Under the pieces are notes generated by a model, which had not been told where the DNA came from, did no database searches, and worked only from the letters and a program-made list of their open reading frames with translations. A stretch of DNA of 36,147 nt from Prevotellaceae bacterium UBA6974 (GTDB lineage Bacteria; Bacteroidota; Bacteroidia; Bacteroidales; Bacteroidaceae). The translations under genes were made by a program, and so were the position numbers. The stretch covers positions 77,300 to 113,446 of the forward strand of contig DJYQ01000012.1 of assembly GCA_002450165.1 (NCBI GenBank), read 5' to 3'. This document shows, piece after piece, positions 1 to 7,785 of this stretch (within the stretch, counting starts at the first letter, position 1; each line of letters begins with the position of its first letter).

Positions 1-456
1 GATAAAGAACCGTCCGCCCAGCGTGGTTGCCACCTCCTTGCTCAGCATCTTTGCATTGCTGCCTGTCACATAAACACGGTATTTAGCATCAGCCAGTCGG
101 CGCACAAACTTATCCCAATGAGGAATGTTCTGCACCTCGTCCAAGAACACCACCGGCTTTTTGCCATACAGTTCCAGATGGGCTTCCAGCAGACTGTTGA
201 AGTCCTCCGTCTGGAATTCCGCCAGACGCTCATCCTCAAAGTCCACAAACAGAATCTCGTCCCATCCCTTTCCGGCAGCCTGCAGCTGACGCACACGCTG
301 ATACAGCAGGTACGACTTACCCGCATGTCTCACGCCAACTATCACATAGTTGCCATTCTCTTCAAAGTCTGTGGGACGGTTCACAATCACCGCCTCATCC
401 ACCTCACGCTGCTTACTAATCAGGCATTGTTTGATGACATCTTTACTGATACTCAT
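1..456 (-). CDS. AAA ATPase (AAA_14/DUF4143-type), 5'-partial gene running off the left edge
   Basis: Reading the minus strand from an ATG at 456 gives 152 open codons to base 1 with no stop, so the gene continues outside the window. The N-terminus begins MSISKDVIKQCLISKQREV. A Walker A motif, GVRHAGKS, follows at about residues 40-47, and a Walker B motif, VVFLDEVQ, lies near residue 102. A TGSN sensor-like motif comes about 30 residues after that. This order (short helix, P-loop, LDEVQ, then a DUF4143/nuclease-like C-terminal part) is typical of the DUF4143 ATPases that are abundant and often horizontally spread in Bacteroidales. Their cellular role is poorly known. The C-terminal half cannot be seen. 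A TAnnTTTG box lies about 50 bases upstream. Confidence 0.8.
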   Translation of the reverse strand, partial: MSISKDVIKQCLISKQREVDEAVIVNRPTDFEENGNYVIVGVRHAGKSYLLYQRVRQLQAAGKGWDEILFVDFEDERLAEFQTEDFNSLLEAHLELYGKKPVVFLDEVQNIPHWDKFVRRLADAKYRVYVTGSNAKMLSKEVATTLGGRFFI

Positions 457-504
457 ATAAATTATCTTTAATAAGAGTTGTGCGATTTTATAAAGTTTGG
501 TTTA

Positions 505-512
505 CAAAGTTA
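505..512 (-). promoter_or_regulatory. Bacteroidetes -7 box upstream of the AAA ATPase
   Basis: The minus strand reads TAACTTTG, matching the TAnnTTTG -7 consensus of the Bacteroidetes primary sigma factor. It lies about 48 bases before the ATG at 456, a normal leader length. No convincing -33 TTTG was found at 19-21 bases. Confidence 0.45.
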
Positions 513-747
513 AGCATTTTCTTTAAAACGTAATTAATAAATTCGGATTTTTGCAATATTTTCACCTTTTTATGGGGGAAAAGTCGTACATATTACCTCT
601 CCAGTCCTTCTGTTAAGAATCTTCTGAGATGAAAATGGGTTATGCCATTGTCATCAGACGTGTAGCATACTAAAGCATATGCGTCCAAAAGGGTGCGAAT
701 ATTGAACCTACCTATGACCTACTTACGACGTAAGGTTAAAGTTTAGT

Positions 748-770
748 GTGTAGAGTGTAGAGTGTAGAGT
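748..770. repeat. 7-base tandem repeat (GTGTAGA x3)
   Basis: GTGTAGA starts at 748, 755 and 762 without interruption. Similar short AT/G-rich repeats are common between genes in Prevotella-like genomes. No function is evident. Confidence 0.7.
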
Positions 771-787
771 GAAAATAGCCAAATTTG

Positions 788-837
788 TCGCTTTTCCCTC
801 GCTTCAGAGTCGCTTTAATCTCGCTTCAGTCTCGCTA
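788..837. repeat. 11-base-phased degenerate array with TCGCT core
   Basis: TCGCT begins at 788, 799, 810, 821 and 832, exactly 11 bases apart. The remaining six bases of each unit vary. The same 11-base phase can be followed outside this core: ACCTAC at 706 and 717, GGCTGG at 864 and 875, and GTGA at 881 and 892. The array therefore seems to be an old, diverged 11-base tandem repeat. Confidence 0.75.
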
Positions 838-1007
838 TTACCATACTCATGAGCGAGATTGAAGGCTGGATATAGGCTGGGTGATAAGAGGGTGAAGGGG
901 GCGAAAATAGTTTCAGGTTTCAAGATTGCCATTAAAGAGTGCCCCCTATTTTTTACCCCTTTTTATGAACATATGGTAAACGTCCTAAAAGTTGTTTTTC
1001 CTATAGA

Positions 1008-1076
1008 GCCATTTTGTCGTTTGGCTTAAGCCGATTGATCGATTGGCTCGTGCCATTTGATCGTTTGGCTCGAGCC
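1008..1076. repeat. 22-base tandem array of dyad-symmetric units
   Basis: Three consecutive 22-base units start at 1008, 1030 and 1052, and a fourth GCC is at 1074. Each unit starts with GCC, has TCG near its middle and has TTGGC at positions 14-18, so GCC and GGC form a dyad. Unit junctions are GGCTTAAGCC (1023-1032) and GGCTCGAGCC (1067-1076), both perfect palindromes, and GGCTCGTGCC between them. The spacing is two helical turns, as for stacked protein sites. Confidence 0.8.
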
Positions 1077-1108
1077 AAAAAGAGGGGGGTGGATATACAG
1101 TAGATATT

Positions 1109-1159
1109 CCTACGCCTTTCCTACGCCTTTCCTACGCCTTTCCTACACCTTTCCTACAC
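1109..1159. repeat. 11-base tandem array CCTACGCCTTT
   Basis: Units begin at 1109, 1120, 1131, 1142 and 1153. The first three are identical, the fourth has CCTACACC, and the fifth is cut short. The array ends seven bases before the 3' end of the hexosaminidase gene. The reverse complement of its core, GGCGTAGG, recurs in the 22-base array near 35961. Confidence 0.9.
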
Positions 1160-1165
1160 TATTTA

Positions 1166-2860
1166 TTATTTCGTAATCTCAAAGGGGACGCGGAAGGGGA
1201 TGCCTCGTTGCATCTGGTCGGACAGGATGGGGTAGATGCGTGTCTTGAAACTGTCCCATTGGCGGTTGTCGGGGATGGACCATCCAGCCTCGGCAAGTGC
1301 GAGGGCGCGTGGGTATGTCATGTAGAAGGCGCGGTTGATGTCGCTGATGGCTTCACCCCACAGGGTACCCATTACACCGATGATGTGGTCGTTGGGTTGG
1401 TTCAGTTGCGGATAGCTCGGATTCCACTGATATGAATTCTGCAGGGTCAAGATGGGCATTCCCCAGTTGTTGGTTTCCGGCAGGTCACCCTTGTATTGAG
1501 GATAGTCGAAATAGCAGTGTTCACCTGGCGCCATAATTAGCTGGTTACCCGATTCGGCTGTAAGCTGGATTGCCTTTGGAGTCATGGCATTGCGCCATGT
1601 TACGAGTGTTACGTCCTGTGGGTATTGGAACAGGTATCGTGTTGCTGGTGGCCTGATGTTGTCCATTTCGACCCACATGATGGGTTTCTTGCCTTTGGTT
1701 CGCAGCATGTCCCAGAAGTGAGAAAAGAAGTATCCCATAATCTGGTCGTCGCTGGTGTATCCCAATTGTGCCTTGAGGCCTTGACAACGTGGGCATTGCC
1801 CCCAATTCTTGCTAATCAAGGACTCGTCGCCTCCGATATGGATGTATGGTGATGGGAAGAGTGTGCAGAGTTCGCCGAGTATGTCGTTGCACAGTTCGTA
1901 CACCGAGGGAACTGATGCACATAGCATTACATCGGTGCGCAGGTGTCGTCCCCATGCTGTGGTATCGATGTTTTGACAAAGATATTCGGGGTGTATGCGC
2001 AAGATGGCGTACGTGTGTCCTGGGATGTCGATTTCGGGGACTATGCTGATGTGACGTGTGGCGGCGTATGTGATAAGGTCGCGGATTTCGTCCTGAGTGT
2101 AGTGTTCCTGTCCCCGGGTAAGTTGTGGGTGGCTGAGTATCTGTATGCGGAACCCCTGATCGTCGGCAAGGTGCAGTTGCAGGATGTTGAATTTGAAACG
2201 AGCCATTTCGTCGATATATCGCTTGATGGCATGTATGGGTATAAAGTGCCGTGCGGGATCGAGCATAAGTGCACGGTAGCCGTAACGTGGTGTGTCCTGA
2301 ATTTCTACGGCAGGGATGCATACACCTTGCTTAGTGGTTGTGATATTTGCAAGCATCCATTGGTCAAGTGTGTTGATGGCGTTGAAAACTGCGTGGTCGG
2401 ATGCACCGCTGAGTGTGATACCCTTGTGTGTGACGGACATGGTGTATTGTTCCCGATTTTTTGTCAGGCTTGGGTCTATGCGCAGTGTTATGACGGATTT
2501 GCCGTTGTGGGTGACAGTGGTGTTGCAGCGTTGTGATATAAGTGTGGCAAGATATGCCGCTTCGTTGGCAAGGTTGTCTGGTGCTGATATCTGCAGGGTG
2601 TTTTTCAGGATATATGGCCTGGTGTTGCTGACATGTATGGTTTGCGGGTATGGTATCAGGGCGGACTGTTGTGCAATGGCGCTTGTCGAGGCAAAGGCGA
2701 TGAGTACCGGAATGACTGTTTTGCACATATTGCTGCAGTTGCAATTGCAATTGCATGAACCGCAGCATCCGTTGCGTTTTTGACGTCGTATGTATCGGTA
2801 TGCTACTATGGCTGCTACAAGCAGGATAACGGACAGGAGTATGATGCTCTGTAGGTTCAT
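1166..2860 (-). CDS. GH20 beta-N-acetylhexosaminidase fused in frame to an N-terminal FeoB-associated Cys-rich membrane peptide
   Basis: The 564-codon frame has two parts. Residues 1-44 contain one membrane helix (about 3-21), a basic stretch and a Cys cluster (Cys32, 33, 36, 38, 40, 42), matching the small FeoB-associated Cys-rich membrane proteins usually encoded alone right after feoB. Residue 45 is a Met that opens a second signal peptide (MCKTVIPVLIAFASTSAIAQ), followed by a complete GH20 enzyme. The GH20 catalytic Asp345-Glu346 pair lies in HIGGDE, and LMLDPARHF and GTLWGE are also family motifs. GH20 enzymes remove terminal N-acetylhexosamines from glycans in the periplasm or at the surface. 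The ATG at 2860 is 1 base after the feoAB stop. The ATG at 2728 could start the enzyme separately. Either a stop was lost between two genes, or both starts are used. Confidence 0.85.
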   Translation of the reverse strand: MNLQSIILLSVILLVAAIVAYRYIRRQKRNGCCGSCNCNCNCSNMCKTVIPVLIAFASTSAIAQQSALIPYPQTIHVSNTRPYILKNTLQISAPDNLANEAAYLATLISQRCNTTVTHNGKSVITLRIDPSLTKNREQYTMSVTHKGITLSGASDHAVFNAINTLDQWMLANITTTKQGVCIPAVEIQDTPRYGYRALMLDPARHFIPIHAIKRYIDEMARFKFNILQLHLADDQGFRIQILSHPQLTRGQEHYTQDEIRDLITYAATRHISIVPEIDIPGHTYAILRIHPEYLCQNIDTTAWGRHLRTDVMLCASVPSVYELCNDILGELCTLFPSPYIHIGGDESLISKNWGQCPRCQGLKAQLGYTSDDQIMGYFFSHFWDMLRTKGKKPIMWVEMDNIRPPATRYLFQYPQDVTLVTWRNAMTPKAIQLTAESGNQLIMAPGEHCYFDYPQYKGDLPETNNWGMPILTLQNSYQWNPSYPQLNQPNDHIIGVMGTLWGEAISDINRAFYMTYPRALALAEAGWSIPDNRQWDSFKTRIYPILSDQMQRGIPFRVPFEITK

Positions 2861-2861
2861 A

Positions 2862-5240
2862 TCAGATTAATGCGCTGAGTACTATGTTGGTGATGTATGC
2901 GCATATCCATGCAACTATGCATTGGAAGCACATGATGGCGACGGACCATTTGACGCCTAATTCGCGGCGGATTGTAGCTATCGTCGCTATGCATGGGGTG
3001 TATAGCAGGCAGAATACCAGCAGAGAATATGCGGTGGCAGTGTTCATGACGGCAGTAAGTGCCGTTCCGGCAAACAAGGTCGAGAGTGTACTTACAACGA
3101 CTTCCTTGGCAAGTATGCCGCTGACAAGCGAGGTGACTATGCGCCAGTCACCGAAACCGAGCGGTTGGAACAGGGGTGTAACCAGACCTGATATCTGTGC
3201 CAGGATACTGTCATGCTCCATTCCCTCGGCAACCATGTCCAGATGAAGGTCAAAGGTGCGCAGGAACCAGATGGCAATGCTGGCAAGGAAAATTACGGTG
3301 AAGGCTCGTTGCAGGAAATCCCTGGCCTTGTCCCATAGCAGGCGCATGACATTCGAGGCAACGGGCAGGCGATAGTTGGGGAGTTCCATGACAAACGGAA
3401 CTGCTTCGCCACGGAAATATGTGCGTTTCAGGGCTACTGCCACGATAATACCGGTAATGATGCCTATTATGTAAAGACTGGTCATTACCGCAGCGCCGCG
3501 TCCGGGGAAGAAAGCTGCTGCGAAGAATGCATAGATAGGTATCTTGGCAGTGCATGACATGAATGGTGTGAGCAGTATTGTGAGCCTGCGGTCGCGTTCA
3601 CTGGGAAGAGTACGGCTACTCATGATGCTGGGTACGCTGCAGCCAAATCCTAACAGCAACGGAACTATACTGCGGCCAGACAGACCGAGACGTCGCAGGA
3701 GCTTGTCCATGACGAAGGCTATGCGTGCCATATAGCCCGAGTCCTCGAGCAGGGACAGGAAGAAGAACAGTATGATGATGAGCGGCAGGAATACAAGAAC
3801 TGTGCCTACACCGGAGTATATGCCGTCTATTATGAGCGAGTGCACTGCAGGTGCTATGTCCCACTGTGTGAGCAGGTTGTCGCTTTCCTGCGTAAACCAG
3901 TCGATTCCCGTCTGGAATATATCTTGCAACCAGGCTCCAACGCTATTGAACGTGAGATAGAAGATGAGTGCCATGATGCCCAGGAAGGCAGGGAGGGATG
4001 TCCACCGGCCTGTCAGGATACGGTCAATACGACGGCTGCGCAGTTGTTCCTTGCTTTCCCTGGGGTGGATGACAGTGTTACGGCAGACGTGGTGTATATA
4101 GTCGTATCGCATTGCTGCCATTGCTGCCTGGCGGTCAAGGCCTCGTTCCTCCTCCATCTGGCACAGGATGTGCTCGATGGTTTCCTGCTCGTTAGGGCTG
4201 AGGTTGAGTGCGTTGATGACAAGCTGATCGCCCTCGATAAGCTTTGTTGCTGCGAATCGTATCGGGATGTCGGCTTGCTGGGCATGGTCCTCGATAAAGT
4301 GCATGATAGCGTGCAGACAGCGGTGTACGGCCCCCCCGTGCTCGGTGGGGGAGCAGAAATCCTGACGCTGTGGACCCTCCTGATAGCGGGCAACGTGCAG
4401 GACGTGTTTTATGACCTCGTCAACGCCCTCGTTCCTCATTGCCGATATGGGGATTACGGGAATGCCCAACTGTGCTTCCATACTGTTGATGCGTATGGTA
4501 CCCCCGTTGTTCTCGACCTCGTCCATCATATTAAGGGCCAGTACCATAGGGATGCCCAGTTCCATGAGTTGCATGGTGAGATACAGGTTGCGTTCGATGT
4601 TGGATGCGTCAACGATGTTGATGATGGCGGTGGGTTTCTCCTCGAGTATGAACTGACGGCTGATGACTTCCTCGTTGGTATATGGGGAAAGTGAATATAT
4701 GCCGGGCAGGTCGGTAACGATTGCATCTGGGTGTCCCTTGATGTGTCCGTCCTTGCGGTCAATGGTCACCCCCGGGAAATTGCCTACGTGCTGGTTGGAG
4801 CCGGTGAGATGGTTGAAGAGTGTGGTCTTGCCGCTGTTCTGGTTTCCGACAAGCGCAATGTGTACTGTGCCATAGTTGATGTCCTTGTGGTCTTTTTGCT
4901 CTTCGTGATAGCGTCCGTCCTCGCCGTAGCCTGGATGCTCGGTCTTGTGCTGGTATCCGTGGTCTGCATCACCTGTCTCTTCGTCGGCTGATGCATGTTC
5001 TTCCTGTACGGCGGCAACAGGTGAACTTACCTGTATGCGTGCTGCATCTGCCTTGCGAAGTGTCAGTTCGTATCCGTGGATACGCAATTCCATGGGGTCG
5101 CCCATCGGAGCGTACTGGACAAGCGTGGCGGTGACGCCTGGCAGGACTCCCATGTCAAGGAAATGCTGGCGCAAGGCTCCTTCGCCTCCTACGCCTGTGA
5201 TTATGGCTGATTCGCCAATTTGTAGTTCTGCTAATGTCAT
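2862..5240 (-). CDS. feoB: FeoA-FeoB fusion ferrous iron transporter
   Basis: This is a 792-aa protein. Residues 1-72 form a FeoA/SH3-like domain. Residues 73-120 are a linker very rich in His, Asp and Glu. The FeoB G domain starts near 126, with G1 GNQNSGKTT (132-140), a G3 DLPG and a G4 NMMD. The C-terminal half is the polytopic Fe(II) permease with the two Gate regions. G1 normally reads GNPNSGKTT, so Pro is replaced by Gln. FeoAB fusions are usual in Bacteroidetes. The protein imports Fe(II) across the inner membrane. It is transcribed with the downstream Cys-rich/GH20 frame. A C7 run (G7 on the coding strand) at 4331-4337 lies inside the gene. Confidence 0.95.
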   Translation of the reverse strand: MTLAELQIGESAIITGVGGEGALRQHFLDMGVLPGVTATLVQYAPMGDPMELRIHGYELTLRKADAARIQVSSPVAAVQEEHASADEETGDADHGYQHKTEHPGYGEDGRYHEEQKDHKDINYGTVHIALVGNQNSGKTTLFNHLTGSNQHVGNFPGVTIDRKDGHIKGHPDAIVTDLPGIYSLSPYTNEEVISRQFILEEKPTAIINIVDASNIERNLYLTMQLMELGIPMVLALNMMDEVENNGGTIRINSMEAQLGIPVIPISAMRNEGVDEVIKHVLHVARYQEGPQRQDFCSPTEHGGAVHRCLHAIMHFIEDHAQQADIPIRFAATKLIEGDQLVINALNLSPNEQETIEHILCQMEEERGLDRQAAMAAMRYDYIHHVCRNTVIHPRESKEQLRSRRIDRILTGRWTSLPAFLGIMALIFYLTFNSVGAWLQDIFQTGIDWFTQESDNLLTQWDIAPAVHSLIIDGIYSGVGTVLVFLPLIIILFFFLSLLEDSGYMARIAFVMDKLLRRLGLSGRSIVPLLLGFGCSVPSIMSSRTLPSERDRRLTILLTPFMSCTAKIPIYAFFAAAFFPGRGAAVMTSLYIIGIITGIIVAVALKRTYFRGEAVPFVMELPNYRLPVASNVMRLLWDKARDFLQRAFTVIFLASIAIWFLRTFDLHLDMVAEGMEHDSILAQISGLVTPLFQPLGFGDWRIVTSLVSGILAKEVVVSTLSTLFAGTALTAVMNTATAYSLLVFCLLYTPCIATIATIRRELGVKWSVAIMCFQCIVAWICAYITNIVLSALI

Positions 5241-5247
5241 TTGCCTG

Positions 5248-5255
5248 CAAATTTA
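5248..5255 (-). promoter_or_regulatory. -7 box of feoAB, very close to the start codon
   Basis: The minus strand reads TAAATTTG, fitting TAnnTTTG, with only 7 bases between it and the feoAB ATG at 5240. Transcription would begin almost at the start codon. No clear -33 element was seen. Confidence 0.4.
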
Positions 5256-5297
5256 CAAAAAACTGTGTATTATGAATTACGAATTGTGAATTCTTTG

Positions 5298-5305
5298 TAC
5301 CTTTG
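5298..5305 (+). promoter_or_regulatory. -7 box of the M16 peptidase gene
   Basis: TACCTTTG matches the Bacteroidetes -7 consensus and ends 4 bases before the ATG at 5310. Just upstream are three GAATT elements at 5274, 5281 and 5288 (7-base period). The arrangement predicts a leaderless or nearly leaderless transcript. Confidence 0.5.
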
Positions 5306-5309
5306 CACT

Positions 5310-6560
5310 ATGAAATCACTAATTTTAGGTAGCGGGTTGCGCGTAATCGTGTCGAATAATGAAGGTGGAGTGGCATATTGTGGAATTGCGGTGGATAGTG
5401 GTACGCGTGACGAGCTGGAAAGTGAGAGAGGGATGGCTCACTTTGCCGAACATCTGAGTTTCAAGGGTACCAAAACGCGTACCTCGCGTCAGATAATATC
5501 CCGCATGGAGAGTGTGGGAGGGGAACTGAATGCATTTACGGGGAAGGAGGAGACGGTATATTACTGTGCCTGCCAGAGCCAGTACATTGGGCGTGCACTG
5601 GATTTGCTGGCAGATGTAGTGATGTGCAGTACATATCCGCAGGTGGAGATGGACAAGGAGGTGGAAGTCGTGGTTGACGAGATAGAGTCGTACAACGACA
5701 GTCCTTCGGAACTGATTTATGATGATTTCGAGGCTCTGTTGTTCAAGGGTCATCCATTGGGCCGCAATATCCTGGGGGATGTCGTGCGGTTGCGGGAATA
5801 CAGGACGGAGGATGTGCGTGCATACGTATCCAGAATGTACACGCCCGATAGAATGGTGCTTTTCTGTAGTGGTCCGGTCGAGGAAAGTGACGCTGCCATA
5901 ATGAGGATGCTACGCCCCATACTGGCGAAGTATCCTGAACTGAATGTAGGCGATGCCAAGCCGTTTGTGCGCAACGTCTATGGTGTTCCTGCACCATTGG
6001 GATATACATATCCGCTGACGGTCAGAATGGACAAGGATACCCATCAGTCGCATATAATGATGGGTGCCCGTGCATATGCCAGGGACGATTCGCGCTACCT
6101 GGCGCTGTACCTTGCCAGCAATATATTGGGTGGTACGGGACTGAGCAGTAGGCTGAACATTGCCTTGCGCGAGCGTACGGGGTTGGTATATACGGTTGAC
6201 AGTTCGCTTGTGTCGTATTCGGATACAGGGGTATGGGCAGTGTATTTTGGTTGTGACAGGCAGGATGTTGCCCGTTGCAAGCGTCTGGTGATAAGTGAGT
6301 TGAAGCGATTGTGTGATGCCCCGCTGAGCGAACGTGCGTTGTTGGCAGCCAAACGCCAGCTTTCGGGGCAGATAGCATTGGCTTACGAGAATACCGAGAA
6401 TGTTGCTATTGGTATGGGCAAGCGTATGTTGCACTGCGGACGTATGCAGAGCCGCGAACAACTGATTGAGCGTATTGCAGCGCTTACTGCTCAGCAGGTA
6501 TGGGATGCTGCGCGTGAGGTGTTCAATCCTGATGGGCTGACCATTCTGGAATACAACTGA
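5310..6560 (+). CDS. M16 family zinc metallopeptidase (insulinase/processing-peptidase type)
   Basis: The open frame extends upstream to 5241, but the ATG at 5310 is chosen (416 aa). It begins MKSLILGSGLRVIVSNN, the usual first strand of M16 domains, and the longer N-terminus would be untranslated promoter DNA. The zinc motif HxxEH is His44-Phe-Ala-Glu47-His48. The third ligand glutamate lies near residue 120 in VVVDEIESYN. The protein has one active M16 domain and an inactive C-terminal domain, the normal single-chain size. No signal peptide is seen, so it is probably cytoplasmic. It likely degrades peptides. Its 3' end overlaps the convergent pseudouridine synthase gene by 38 bases. Confidence 0.9.
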   Translation: MKSLILGSGLRVIVSNNEGGVAYCGIAVDSGTRDELESERGMAHFAEHLSFKGTKTRTSRQIISRMESVGGELNAFTGKEETVYYCACQSQYIGRALDLLADVVMCSTYPQVEMDKEVEVVVDEIESYNDSPSELIYDDFEALLFKGHPLGRNILGDVVRLREYRTEDVRAYVSRMYTPDRMVLFCSGPVEESDAAIMRMLRPILAKYPELNVGDAKPFVRNVYGVPAPLGYTYPLTVRMDKDTHQSHIMMGARAYARDDSRYLALYLASNILGGTGLSSRLNIALRERTGLVYTVDSSLVSYSDTGVWAVYFGCDRQDVARCKRLVISELKRLCDAPLSERALLAAKRQLSGQIALAYENTENVAIGMGKRMLHCGRMQSREQLIERIAALTAQQVWDAAREVFNPDGLTILEYN

Positions 6561-7785
6561 TTTTCATTGTTTCACCGCTGGTCGGGTGACTGAACTCTAG
6601 ATACGAGGCGTGGAGCATGAGACGTCCGTCCGGTAAACCGTAAAGCCTGTCCCCGAATATGGGATTGTCAAGTCCATGGGGGTGTGCACAATGTACCCGC
6701 AGCTGATGGGTGCGGCCTGTGTATGGTGTAAGAACAAGGTGTGCGTGCCCGTTGACATTCTCCTTTACTGAATAATGTGTATGTGCCTTGCGTCCATGTA
6801 CGGGGTCTGCAATCTGGTGTGGAAGATTGTCGAAGTCGGGACGTAGCGGAAGGGTGATTTCGCCCTCGGAGCCGACTTGCATCGGGTGTTGCAGTAGTAC
6901 CTGGTATTGTTTGTGGACGGAGCGTCGTTCGAACTGGCGCTGTAGGTTGGCGAGTGTGACCGTATCACGTGCAAGAAGCAGGATTCCGCTGGTGTCTTGG
7001 TCAAGGCGGTGTGCCGGCAGGTATCCCGTTATGCTTTGAACAGAGGGGTAGAACTCGCGGCCTGGGACGGACAGGAGGCCGGATGGCTTGTTGATGACAA
7101 GGATGTGTTCGTCGCTGTACAGGGTCTGCATCTGCCCGACTAAGCTCATATATGCAGTCATCCGTGGATCCGGTTCATAATCCATCCCATCGAGCATGTG
7201 AACGAGTATGGGACGACAACGTGTAGTACATGGTGGGGTAAAGCTGTCATCACGTGAATTCCATTCGGCTATGGCCAGTGGACGTATGCCGCGGCGGAAT
7301 GCTTCCTGCAGAAGTTTGGGAGCGCAGCAGTCTCCTGCTCCGGATGGGATGCGTACATTGCCGAACAGCTGGGCTAATGTGGCTTGCCGGCCTTTAATGT
7401 TGAGAAATATGTATTGTGAAAACAGCCATTGTTGCAGTGCGTGCGAACGAACCTTGCGTTCGTGTCGCAGGTCGCAGGTCTCGCGCGGTGTGACCTGACC
7501 GGATGCGAGGCGTTGGTTGATGTTCGAGATTGCGGCTTCCTCCTGCAGAAAATAGCATCCTGGGTGCTGCAGATCAAAGACAGGTGGTACGAAGCCAGGC
7601 TGTATGGTCTTGCCACCCAGTGTTCCGCTGAATGCGGCAAGGTATCCGCCTTCCCAGATGAGTACACCGAAAGTCTTTCCTTCGCGAACGTCTTTCGCCC
7701 ATTCGGGATTGGACAAGTACAATTGGCGTACCTGCTGCATAGCCGGGATGCAGCGGCTGTCGAAGGTGAATATGCGGAATGCCAT
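6523..7785 (-). CDS. RluA-family RNA pseudouridine synthase with N-terminal extension
   Basis: This 420-aa protein has two parts. The C-terminal ~210 residues are an RluA-type pseudouridine synthase, with the catalytic motif AHRLDQDTSGILLLARD holding the active-site Asp, and GRTHQLRVH further on. The N-terminal ~200 residues (including GVLIWEGGYLAAFSG, PGFVPPVFDL, QQWLFSQYIFLN and GAGDCCAPKLLQ) match the extra domain of a long RluA subgroup found in Bacteroidetes and Vibrio. The role of that domain is not established. The substrate is probably rRNA or tRNA uridine. The start ATG shares one base with the stop of the wbqC-like gene (TAATG), implying translational coupling. Confidence 0.9.
   Translation of the reverse strand: MAFRIFTFDSRCIPAMQQVRQLYLSNPEWAKDVREGKTFGVLIWEGGYLAAFSGTLGGKTIQPGFVPPVFDLQHPGCYFLQEEAAISNINQRLASGQVTPRETCDLRHERKVRSHALQQWLFSQYIFLNIKGRQATLAQLFGNVRIPSGAGDCCAPKLLQEAFRRGIRPLAIAEWNSRDDSFTPPCTTRCRPILVHMLDGMDYEPDPRMTAYMSLVGQMQTLYSDEHILVINKPSGLLSVPGREFYPSVQSITGYLPAHRLDQDTSGILLLARDTVTLANLQRQFERRSVHKQYQVLLQHPMQVGSEGEITLPLRPDFDNLPHQIADPVHGRKAHTHYSVKENVNGHAHLVLTPYTGRTHQLRVHCAHPHGLDNPIFGDRLYGLPDGRLMLHASYLEFSHPTSGETMKISCIPEWSAHQD

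Larger units (their letters stand above)
457..1165. other. 709-base gene-free region with several tandem arrays
   Basis: No ORF with a credible start or recognisable product is present. The interval holds a promoter box near 505, a 7-base repeat near 748, an 11-base-phased degenerate array from about 706 to 905, a 22-base dyad array at 1008-1076 and an 11-base array at 1109-1159. All but the 7-base repeat keep an 11- or 22-base period. No tRNA or terminator was recognised. Confidence 0.7.

Noticed and set aside
118..471. 117-codon plus-strand frame and the 66-326 minus-strand frame at the left edge
   Set aside because: Both are shadows of the truncated AAA ATPase, whose Walker A and B motifs are read in a third frame that is open to base 1.
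1008..1159. Possible CRISPR array in the repeat-rich left intergenic region
   Set aside because: The units are contiguous 11- or 22-base repeats without unique spacers of constant length, and no cas genes are present.
3840..4694. Long 284-codon plus-strand frame
   Set aside because: It is antisense to the well-supported feoAB gene and its translation has no recognisable family motif.
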